From NCBI GenBank assembly GCA_937891725.1, contig CALAHL010000101.1, positions 1 to 7,282 of the forward strand: a DNA stretch of 7,282 nucleotides, read 5' to 3'. Source of the stretch: an uncultured Rhodospirillaceae bacterium. GTDB taxonomy: Bacteria > Pseudomonadota > Alphaproteobacteria > Thalassobaculales > Thalassobaculaceae. The notes under the pieces were generated by a model. It did no database searches. It was given only the letters and a program-made list of their open reading frames with translations, and was not told the DNA's origin. Below are positions 1 through 5,916 of the stretch, piece after piece. Numbering within the stretch: position 1 is the first letter of the stretch; each line of letters opens with the position of its first letter. Position numbers and translations under genes: made by a program.

Positions 1-1176
1 GGCATTTGTGATATCGGCCCCTGTCAGGTTCGCGCCGGTCAGATCGCAGTGGGAGAGATTGGCTTGCCGAAGATTGGCCCCCGTCAGATTGGCATTGACG
101 AGCCGTGCACCCGTCAGGTTCGCCGGCCAGAGCCGACCGGTCGGTTGGCCCTTGCTGTCCTTTAGATTTACCGGACCGATCTGGGCCTTTGTCAGGTCGG
201 CGTTTTCCAAATTGGCGTTCGAGAGGTTCGAGCCGTCCAGTGTGGCCCCTCGAAAATTTGTCCCTTCGAGCACGCATTTCGCCAGATCGGACATGACCAT
301 CAGGGTCCCGGACATATTGGCTCCTGTGAGGTTGGAGCCGTGCACGTCGGCGCCGGACAGGTTCACGCCCTCAAGCTCGATAAAGCTCAAATCTTGGTCG
401 ACCAGAATGGCCCTTTGGCCGAGCCGTCCGTCTTCCCGTATCCAGACGTAGTGATCGTTGAGCCTGTCGCGCACGTTCGATGGCAGGGCATCTTCGTTAC
501 GGACCATGTTCGCGCCGGTTAGGTTCGCGGCGGACATGTCGCAGCCGTCGGTATTCGCGCCGGACAGGTTGGCGTGCTTGAACACGGTGTTGTCCATGAC
601 GGCGCCCTTCAGGTTCGCATCCTGAAGATTTGCGCCGGTAAGGTCAGTCTCGCTCAGGATGCAACCCGACAGATCCGCGCCATCCAAATTCGCGTTCCGC
701 AGGTTCACTCCGGACAGGTTGGCGCCGGACATGTTCGCACCTGAGAGATTGGCGTTCGCCATTGAGGAATTGGCGAGATCCGCGCCGCGTTCGTTCATCG
801 CCTGAGGCTTGCGGTCACCTTCGTCTGTCCCGAACATCAAGGTTCCACCCCGGAAGTCCGCGCCTTTCAGGTTCGCCCCGTTCAGGTTCACGTTCCGAAT
901 GCTGGCGCCGCGCAGATCCGCACCTTCAAAACTTGCGGATTTCGCGTCGATACCGTCGAGTCGGGCGCAAAAGAAGTCCGCCTGGCTGAGGTCACAGCGC
1001 ACCAGAATAGCGCGGGTCAAATCCGCACCGGAAAACTTGGCGCCCCGAAGCTTCGCTCCCTCAAGTGAAAAGCCGGACAGATTCTGACGCGCCAAATTCG
1101 CCCGCCGTCCACCACGACCCTGCTTGATCCAAGCCTCGTGCTCTTGAAGAATACTGACCAATTCCTGCGGCGTCAT
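1..1176 (-). CDS. Long pentapeptide-repeat protein (C-terminus off the left edge)
   Basis: The minus strand is open for 392 codons from an ATG at 1176 to the window edge, with no stop, so the gene is 3'-partial. Almost the whole product consists of A(N/D)LXX-type pentapeptides (ANLSG, GADLT, GANMS), which the family folds into a right-handed quadrilateral beta-helix. Repeat blocks cover about residues 26-108, 132-226 and 263 to the end. They are broken by a polar loop (about 110-131), a second head-like module (about 233-262) and a short loop (about 339-350). The N-terminus (MTPQELVSILQEHEAWI) looks helical and has no signal peptide or membrane segment, so a cytosolic location is likely. The start is supported by AGGGG at 1183-1187, six bases upstream. 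The molecular function is unknown. Some family members mimic DNA and protect gyrase (Qnr, MfpA), but those are about 180-220 residues, and nothing here specifically points to that role. It follows an efflux pump operon on the same strand after 162 bp. Confidence 0.94.
   Translation of the reverse strand, partial: MTPQELVSILQEHEAWIKQGRGGRRANLARQNLSGFSLEGAKLRGAKFSGADLTRAILVRCDLSQADFFCARLDGIDAKSASFEGADLRGASIRNVNLNGANLKGADFRGGTLMFGTDEGDRKPQAMNERGADLANSSMANANLSGANMSGANLSGVNLRNANLDGADLSGCILSETDLTGANLQDANLKGAVMDNTVFKHANLSGANTDGCDMSAANLTGANMVRNEDALPSNVRDRLNDHYVWIREDGRLGQRAILVDQDLSFIELEGVNLSGADVHGSNLTGANMSGTLMVMSDLAKCVLEGTNFRGATLDGSNLSNANLENADLTKAQIGPVNLKDSKGQPTGRLWPANLTGARLVNANLTGANLRQANLSHCDLTGANLTGADITNA
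367..462 (-). repeat. Head module copy 2 of the pentapeptide protein (residues 239-270)
   Basis: This is the second copy of the head module. L239, H242, W245, I246, G250/G253, R255-A256, L258 and D262-L263-S264 match copy 1 in order, with one extra residue in the Gly-rich part. It interrupts the beta-helix between two pentapeptide blocks, so the protein may be two head-plus-helix units joined end to end. Nucleotide identity is low, so any duplication is old. Confidence 0.6.
1057..1149 (-). repeat. Head module copy 1 of the pentapeptide protein (residues 10-40)
   Basis: This is the first copy of a diverged internal duplication. It has L10, H13, W16, I17, a Gly-rich stretch (G20, G22, G23), R25-A26, L28 and then N32-L33-S34 leading into the first pentapeptide coils. 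The same order of residues recurs at residues 239-270. I found it by reading the protein; no alignment score was computed. Confidence 0.6.
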
Positions 1177-1182
1177 GCAGTG

Positions 1183-1187
1183 CCCCT
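1183..1187 (-). promoter_or_regulatory. Shine-Dalgarno site of the pentapeptide gene
   Basis: The minus strand reads AGGGG followed by six bases (CACTGC) and the ATG at 1176. This supports the chosen start. No other ATG lies close upstream in frame. Confidence 0.6.
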
Positions 1188-1232
1188 AGAGCCTAAACCA
1201 TAGCTAACCAGCACGGTTCCCCACCCGCACAT

Positions 1233-1257
1233 CGAAGACGCTAACATATCGTCTTCG
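1233..1257 (-). promoter_or_regulatory. Eight-bp hairpin upstream of the pentapeptide gene
   Basis: CGAAGACG and CGTCTTCG form a perfect eight-pair stem around a nine-base A/T-rich loop. It directly abuts the overlapping hairpins at 1258-1283 and lies 56 bases before the pentapeptide start. No T-run follows on either strand, so a classical intrinsic terminator is unlikely. A regulator-binding dyad or a stable leader hairpin is more plausible. Confidence 0.4.
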
Positions 1258-1283
1258 CGTGGTATTGACACCACGTTTCGTGG
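1258..1283 (-). promoter_or_regulatory. Two overlapping, mutually exclusive hairpins
   Basis: On the minus strand, CCACG (1283-1279), AAA, CGTGG (1275-1271) can form one tight hairpin. CGTGGT (1275-1270), GTCAAT, ACCACG (1263-1258) can form another. Both need the same central CGTGG arm, so only one can form at a time. This is the arrangement expected of an RNA switch or attenuator, but it could also be a three-half-site operator. The pairings are seen directly; the function is not known. Confidence 0.35.
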
Positions 1284-1307
1284 CAAATCGGTCAAAAGCA
1301 ATTTTAG

Positions 1308-1321
1308 GGCCAAATTTGGCC
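1308..1321 (-). terminator. Perfect 14-bp palindrome after the pump gene, possible weak terminator
   Basis: GGCCAAATTTGGCC is a perfect palindrome starting 17 bases after the pump stop codon. As RNA it can form a five-pair GGCCA/UGGCC stem with an AAUU loop, followed on the minus strand by the A/T-rich CTAAAATTGCTTTTG. That fits a weak intrinsic terminator, but the stem is short and the U-run is interrupted. It could equally be a protein-binding dyad. Confidence 0.3.
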
Positions 1322-1338
1322 AACATACTGGGGCGCCA

Positions 1339-4300
1339 TCATTCCGCAGGCGCGTTGGATGTCGCCGGGGTCGAAGGTGCGACTTTCTTCGATTTTCCGG
1401 TTCCTTCGATCGCTACCATGAACAGCGACAGAAGCGGTGGAATCAGTCCCAGCGTGAGCACGGCCGACAACGAAAGTCCGCCGATCACCACCGAGCCGAG
1501 ACCTCGATACAACTCCGATCCAGCGCCGGGAAAAACCACCAAAGGCAGCATGCCCAGAACACTTGTCAGAGTCGACATGAAGATCGGCCGGATCCGGTTG
1601 CTGGTTGCTTCCAGGATCGCATCGCCAGGCGGCATATTCTCTTCGCGCAGATGATAGAGGGTCTGGTGGACCAGCAGGATGGCATTGTTCACCACGATCC
1701 CGATCAGGATGACGAAGCCCAGAAGTGTGAGCATGTCGAGATTCTGTGAGACGTAGGTGTTCAGCAGGCCCAGCCCCATCATTCCCCCCGCCGTTGCCAA
1801 GGGAACTGAGAAGACGATGATCAGCGGATAGAAAAAGCTCTCGAACAGGATCGCCATCACAAGATAGACAATCGCCAGAGCCATCAGCAGATCGAGTTGC
1901 ATGACGCCCCAGGTTTCCGTCAGCTTGTCAGCCGTTCCGGACAGCCGCAGCTCGACACCGGGCGGCAGTCCGGACGCTTTCATCGGGTCGATCACCTTCT
2001 CCTGCATGATGATCATGCCTTCCTCGAGCGGCATGTCCCCTTTGATTGAGACTTCGAGTGTGATCGTGCGGATGCTTTCCCGGCGGCGAATCTCAGTTGG
2101 CCCGGCGGTCACGATGACATCGGCGAGGGAACTGGCGGGCAGAATCATGCCGTCACTTGTCACGACTGGCAGGCTGCCGATGCCCTGTGTTTCACTGACC
2201 TTTTGGAACGGTCCCTTGAGCGTGAGGTCGATCCGCTTGCCTTCGACGGTGATCTCCGAAACCCTTAGGCCATCGTTGAAGGCGTCCACGGTGACGCCGA
2301 GATCGGTGGCGGTCACACCGTTGTCCGCCAGCTTGATCCGGTCCGGCATCAATCGCACTTCGGGCGCGCCGAGCTCGAGGCCCGGCCGGGGGCGGATCTG
2401 GATGTCGTCGAGATTGCCGCGGATCATGCCGAAGGCACGTTGCGAGATCTGAGCGATCTGCTCGAGATTGCCGCCGGAGATGTCGAGATCGATAGACCGG
2501 CTGCCGCCCACGCCGCGTCCGAACAGAGAGCGTTGGCTGAACACGCTGAAGGTCCCGGGCTCGCCCCGGGCGGCCTTGGACATGATCGGGACAAGTTCGC
2601 GGGCACGGCTGCCGTCGACGGCGGCAGCGCCTGCGATGGCGTTGGCTCGGAATGCCGCAAAGAAAAAATGTCGAATTGTCGGAGTTCCGTCGGCCGTCTC
2701 GCTTTCGTCGCCGTTCTCTTGCCAAAGGCCCTGTACGTTGCCCTCCATACCGCCGGCAATCCCCGTCATGGTATCGAGATTGTACCCCGGCGGCGGCAGC
2801 AGATACCCGAAGATCAGGTTGCTGTTGCCGTCCGGCAGGTAGTCTAGTTTCGGCAGGAAGACTGCAGTGATTCCAGCGCTGGCGACGGTCAGACAACCAA
2901 CCATAGCCAGAGCGAACACGCGGGACCGCACGGCCGCCCGGGTGATCCGCATGACGTTGGTGTGGAAGCTTCCAGCCAAATTGTCGACGACCGGCAAACG
3001 GCGTTGGGTACCATCACCGTCCATACCGCTCAGCAGCCGGCTGGCCAGCGCCGGAATCACCGTCACCGACACCAAAAGCGACAGCAGAACTGATACCGAG
3101 ATCGCGACCGCGATATCCCGGAACAGCTGTCCGACCTCCAACTCCATCACCAGGATTGGGATGAATACCATTACGGTCGTCAGGGCGGACACCAGGACGG
3201 CTCCCCAGACCTGCGCAGCACCCTTGTAGGCCGCTTCCGGAGCGGACAGACCCTGTTGCCGCAGCCGGAAGATGTTCTCCAGGACGACGATGGCCGCGTC
3301 CACCACCATACCGACCGCAAAGGCCAGACCGGCCAGCGAAATCACATTGATCGAGCGACCGAGCGCTGCCATCGCGACGAACGATCCGATCACCGAGACG
3401 GGAATGGCCAGACTGACGACGGCGGTCGGGCGCCAGTTGCGAAGGAAAAGCATGAGGACGCACGCCGCCAGCAGGCCGCCAACCCAGATGTTCTGCTGAA
3501 CCAGACTGATCGCGGAATTGATGTACAAGGTCTCGTCGTAGACCTGAGTGAGGTAGAGGCCCTCGTTCGGCAGGTGCTCGCGGTTGATTTCGTCGATCGC
3601 CGCGCGAACGCCGTCCATAGTCTCGATCACGTTGGCGCCCGTCTCGCGCCGGACCGGCATGACGATCGCCGGTTTGCCCATATGACGGATCCGGGCAACC
3701 GGTTCCTTGAAGTCAAACCTGACTTTGGCGACGTCGCCGACGGTCACCCGCGCCAAACGTCCTGTGGTGTCGTCGCTGGTCGAGCGGAGAACCACGTCCC
3801 GAACCGATTGCAGGGTCTCGAAATCTCCCTCCGTTCGGACGGTGTAGCGGCGTTTGCCTTCGTCGACGGCCCCGGCCGAAATGGAAGCATTGGCCGACCG
3901 CAACGCGGCGACGACATCCGGCACGGTCAGACGGTAAAACGCCAGACGTTCTGGCTGGACGATGACCTGCATCTCCCGCTCCGACCCGCCATAGACATCG
4001 ACGCGGGTGACACCCTCGACACGTTCGATCCGGTCTTTGATCAGGTCCTCGGCGAAGTCCCCATAGGTGTGGATATCGCGGGTGTTGCCGTCCAGGCGTC
4101 GTAGGGTCATCCAGGCGATCGGGTTGTCGTCCGCTCCGGCGGTGTCCAGGGTCGGTTCATCCACCTCCAGAGGATAGTTCCCGACACGATCCAGTCTGTT
4201 CGCGACCAGGGTCAGGGCCTTGTCCATATCGGTGCCGACCTGGAATTCGAGTTCGATCGTGCCCCGCCCGGTCTCCGCTGAGCTGGTCATCTTGGCGAGA

Positions 4301-4527
4301 CCTTCCAGGCCTCGGAATTCGGTTTCCTGACGATTGACGATCTCGCGTTCGACCTCGGCTGGGGCAGCACCGGCCCAATTGGTGCGGACCGTCATCACCG
4401 GATTGTTCACATCGGGCGCGAGCTGGATCGGAATGTTTTCCAAGGCTACGACACCGAACATCACCACCATCAGAACGGCGGCGATGACGGCGATCGGTCG
4501 TTCGATGGAGACTCGTATGATGTCCAT
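1339..4527 (-). CDS. RND efflux pump, inner-membrane permease (HAE/AcrB-like)
   Basis: This 1062-residue protein has the usual length and layout of a hydrophobe/amphiphile efflux RND pump. It has TM1 in the first 30 residues, a large periplasmic porter loop (about 30-340), TM2-TM6 from about 346 onward, TM7 near 535-555, a second porter loop, and TM8-TM12 ending near 1040. A charged, Ala/Pro/Ser-rich cytoplasmic tail follows. Family hallmarks include the TM4 segment GMVVDAAIVVLEN (406-418), the TM10 segment GIVVNNAILLV (around 943-953), and the TM11 RPIFMSTLTSVLGMLPL stretch. In the family it would export amphiphilic compounds from the periplasm or membrane using the proton gradient, as a trimer. 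D410 is kept, but the second AcrB Asp (D408) is Ala, and the AcrB K940 position is N947. It sits 10 nt after the fusion-protein gene, so the two should act together with a TolC-like channel encoded elsewhere. The substrate cannot be read from the sequence. Confidence 0.97.
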   Translation of the reverse strand: MDIIRVSIERPIAVIAAVLMVVMFGVVALENIPIQLAPDVNNPVMTVRTNWAGAAPAEVEREIVNRQETEFRGLEGLAKMTSSAETGRGTIELEFQVGTDMDKALTLVANRLDRVGNYPLEVDEPTLDTAGADDNPIAWMTLRRLDGNTRDIHTYGDFAEDLIKDRIERVEGVTRVDVYGGSEREMQVIVQPERLAFYRLTVPDVVAALRSANASISAGAVDEGKRRYTVRTEGDFETLQSVRDVVLRSTSDDTTGRLARVTVGDVAKVRFDFKEPVARIRHMGKPAIVMPVRRETGANVIETMDGVRAAIDEINREHLPNEGLYLTQVYDETLYINSAISLVQQNIWVGGLLAACVLMLFLRNWRPTAVVSLAIPVSVIGSFVAMAALGRSINVISLAGLAFAVGMVVDAAIVVLENIFRLRQQGLSAPEAAYKGAAQVWGAVLVSALTTVMVFIPILVMELEVGQLFRDIAVAISVSVLLSLLVSVTVIPALASRLLSGMDGDGTQRRLPVVDNLAGSFHTNVMRITRAAVRSRVFALAMVGCLTVASAGITAVFLPKLDYLPDGNSNLIFGYLLPPPGYNLDTMTGIAGGMEGNVQGLWQENGDESETADGTPTIRHFFFAAFRANAIAGAAAVDGSRARELVPIMSKAARGEPGTFSVFSQRSLFGRGVGGSRSIDLDISGGNLEQIAQISQRAFGMIRGNLDDIQIRPRPGLELGAPEVRLMPDRIKLADNGVTATDLGVTVDAFNDGLRVSEITVEGKRIDLTLKGPFQKVSETQGIGSLPVVTSDGMILPASSLADVIVTAGPTEIRRRESIRTITLEVSIKGDMPLEEGMIIMQEKVIDPMKASGLPPGVELRLSGTADKLTETWGVMQLDLLMALAIVYLVMAILFESFFYPLIIVFSVPLATAGGMMGLGLLNTYVSQNLDMLTLLGFVILIGIVVNNAILLVHQTLYHLREENMPPGDAILEATSNRIRPIFMSTLTSVLGMLPLVVFPGAGSELYRGLGSVVIGGLSLSAVLTLGLIPPLLSLFMVAIEGTGKSKKVAPSTPATSNAPAE

Positions 4528-4533
4528 GTGTGG

Positions 4534-4540
4534 CCCCTCA
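4534..4540 (-). promoter_or_regulatory. Shine-Dalgarno of the pump overlapping the upstream stop codon
   Basis: The minus strand reads TGAGGGG, then six bases, then the pump ATG at 4527. The TGA that ends the fusion-protein gene shares bases with the GAGGGG ribosome binding site. This suggests translational coupling and fixes the pump start. Confidence 0.75.
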
Positions 4541-5698
4541 GCTCTTGCTTGCCGCGGGCGCCTGGCTGGTCTTATCCGCGCTGGTCGTCACTTCGTCGCC
4601 GTCCCTAAGACGCTCATTGCCTCGGACCACTACCTCGTCTCCGACCGCCAGACCTTCAATCACCTCAAAGCGCTGGCCCACGGACTCACCCAGAACGATG
4701 GTCCGCGCCTCGACTTTGCCGTCGGTCACGACAAAGGCGACGTTCCGGCCGCCCTGCACCGTGACAGCGTCTTTCTGGACCGTCAGAACATCGCGCTTTT
4801 CACCGATCGGAACATGAACCGACACCGACTGATTGCTGATCAGTTTTAATCCGGTGCCTTGAAGCTGCGGCACGAAGCGCACGGCGCGGGTTCGGGTGCG
4901 CGGGTTTTCCTCCGGCACCACGGCCCGGACCACGGCCGGCAGATGTCCGCCCGGCTGCAGATGCGCATCCACGACCCCGCCCGGCTGCAGACCGTCGGTT
5001 CGGGTGGTCGGGACGTCGGCCTCGATCTCCAATTCCAGATCGTTCAACAGCGTCACCAGCGGGTCGCCGACCCGGATGTAGCTGCCTTCAACCGCATGGC
5101 GCACCGTGATCACACCGGGGAAGGGGGCGCGGATGACGGTGTCTTCCAACGCAATCTCCGCCAAAGCCAATTGGGCGTCCGCCCGCGCCAATTCGGCCGT
5201 TGAAGCGGCGAGGTCGGCGGTGCTGCTGTCCAGGTCCCGCTGAAGATCCTGGGCGAGATCCTTCCGAAATGCAGTCGAGCCTCTCAAGCTGTTTTGGCGC
5301 TGCAAGGTCTGGTTGGTTTTGGCGAGTGTTGCCTTCTGGCTGTCGACCCGGGCCTGAGCGGCGTTCAATTCCGCCAAACGCAAGCGGCGTTCGCTTGCCA
5401 TACGATCATCGGACAGCCGAACCAGGATCTGATCACGCTCGACCCGATCACCGACTTGAACCTCCACAACGGCGACCCGCTCGGCAATGCGGGTGGCCAG
5501 GATGCCGGACTGGCGCGCCACCACCCGTCCCAAAACCTCGACTGTCTGCAACAAGGGTTCGACCCGGACCGCATCGGTCACCACTTGGGCGGGCCCACGC
5601 TGCGCGTGCGCGGGTTGCGTCAGACCCAAAATCAAAATCGTCAGCCCGATCAGGAGGGCCACTCGTAGGCGTTGCAGGTCCCGAGAAAGAGACGGCAT
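4538..5698 (-). CDS. RND periplasmic membrane fusion protein (HlyD/AcrA family)
   Basis: This 386-residue protein is the adaptor that would link the RND pump to an outer-membrane channel. A basic N-terminus and hydrophobic core (about 13-27) end in AHA at residue 32, a typical signal peptidase I site. There is no lipobox Cys, so it should be a free periplasmic protein unlike lipidated AcrA. Domains follow the family order. The first lipoyl half is about 46-96, with VQVGDRVERDQILVRL. An alpha-helical hairpin rich in Ala, Gln, Leu and Arg spans about 97-185. The second lipoyl half, about 186-219, has IRAPFPGVI and VGDPLVTL. A beta-barrel spans about 220-290, and a membrane-proximal domain runs to about 365, with LTVQKDAVTVQGG and a GLAVGDEVVVRG strand. 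The Ser/Ala/Lys-rich tail is probably disordered. The ATG is supported by AGGAG at 5708-5712, nine bases upstream. It is the first gene of the two-gene pump operon. Confidence 0.95.
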   Translation of the reverse strand: MPSLSRDLQRLRVALLIGLTILILGLTQPAHAQRGPAQVVTDAVRVEPLLQTVEVLGRVVARQSGILATRIAERVAVVEVQVGDRVERDQILVRLSDDRMASERRLRLAELNAAQARVDSQKATLAKTNQTLQRQNSLRGSTAFRKDLAQDLQRDLDSSTADLAASTAELARADAQLALAEIALEDTVIRAPFPGVITVRHAVEGSYIRVGDPLVTLLNDLELEIEADVPTTRTDGLQPGGVVDAHLQPGGHLPAVVRAVVPEENPRTRTRAVRFVPQLQGTGLKLISNQSVSVHVPIGEKRDVLTVQKDAVTVQGGRNVAFVVTDGKVEARTIVLGESVGQRFEVIEGLAVGDEVVVRGNERLRDGDEVTTSADKTSQAPAASKS

Positions 5699-5707
5699 CT
5701 GTAACCA

Positions 5708-5712
5708 CTCCT
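5708..5712 (-). promoter_or_regulatory. Shine-Dalgarno of the fusion-protein gene
   Basis: AGGAG lies nine bases upstream of the ATG at 5698 on the minus strand. It supports this start, which also yields a complete signal peptide. Confidence 0.65.
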
Positions 5713-5751
5713 AAATGAGACAGCCCAAGGGGTTAGGGTCGACTGGGCGAG

Positions 5752-5783
5752 GTTATATCATCGGCCCGAATTGATGGCGACAA
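5752..5783 (-). promoter_or_regulatory. Possible promoter of the pump operon
   Basis: The minus strand has TATAAC (5757-5752), or the overlapping GATATA (5759-5754), as a -10-like box. TTGTCG (5783-5778) is a -35-like box 20 or 18 bases upstream respectively. The implied transcript would start about 45-50 bases before the fusion-protein ATG. Spacing is not ideal, so this is only a candidate. A second minus-strand TTGACA (5859-5854) has no recognisable -10 partner. Confidence 0.3.
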
Positions 5784-5916
5784 GAGGTGTGCTGCCACAA
5801 TGCGGATCTCTCGGCGTTTGCTACCCGAAAGCAAGTGGATCGACCCCCCAATCTGTCAAACCCTCGTCGACTTCTGGGTGGATCACAAGGGCGCGGGCAG
5901 GAATTCAGGGAGCATT

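Larger units (their letters stand above)
1177..1338. other. Intergenic leader rich in inverted repeats
   Basis: This 162-bp gap lies between the pump stop codon and the pentapeptide start. It holds four dyads, listed separately, and looks less GC-rich than the flanking genes. I see no convincing sigma-70 promoter for the pentapeptide gene. A minus-strand TTGACC at 1291-1296 lacks a good -10 partner at normal spacing. A plus-strand TTGACA (1265-1270) falls inside a hairpin and has no plus-strand gene downstream. The region may end pump transcription, attenuate read-through, or bind a regulator. Confidence 0.5.
5699..5916. other. Intergenic region between TRAP permease and pump operon
   Basis: This 218-bp gap holds no coding sequence I can support. 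It contains the candidate promoter and ribosome binding site described separately. Interrupted five-base arms GCCCA/TGGGC (5723-5727 and 5744-5748) lie in the likely untranslated leader. I see no strong hairpin with a T-run after the TRAP stop codon, so no terminator is called. No divergent regulator gene (TetR, MarR or similar), often found beside RND operons, is present. Confidence 0.5.

Noticed and set aside
8..451. Plus-strand frame with repeated APVRF-like motifs
   Set aside because: The periodic motif is simply the complement of the pentapeptide repeats on the minus strand, not a separate repeat protein.
1..1176. A direct-repeat array such as CRISPR or a tandem DNA satellite
   Set aside because: The repetition is in 15-base steps that keep one reading frame and vary at third positions. 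It is protein-level repetition, with no spacers of equal length.
1..1176. A qnr-type quinolone resistance gene
   Set aside because: The product is at least 392 residues, has loops and a duplicated head, and lacks the Qnr size and architecture. A shared fold alone does not support the name.
1265..1270. Plus-strand TTGACA as a promoter -35 box
   Set aside because: There is no -10 box at proper spacing and no plus-strand gene to drive. The bases are mostly the loop of a minus-strand hairpin.
1259..1654. Plus-strand 131-codon frame starting in the intergenic gap
   Set aside because: Most of it is antisense to the pump C-terminus, and I see no ribosome binding site or protein family resemblance. 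Its start lies in a hairpin.
2192..2896. A 234-codon minus-strand frame overlapping the pump gene in another phase
   Set aside because: The product is Arg-rich low-complexity sequence, typical of a frame-shifted shadow. The pump frame is continuous through this stretch with recognisable family sequence.
3256..4104. A 282-codon plus-strand open frame inside the pump gene
   Set aside because: It lies fully antisense to a clear RND pump. Its product is rich in Asp, Arg, His and Gln with no domain, as expected from the complement of GC-biased codons.
5723..5748. GCCCA/TGGGC arms as a terminator or operator upstream of the adaptor gene
   Set aside because: The arms are only five bases with a 16-base loop and no T-run, which is easily chance in GC-rich DNA.
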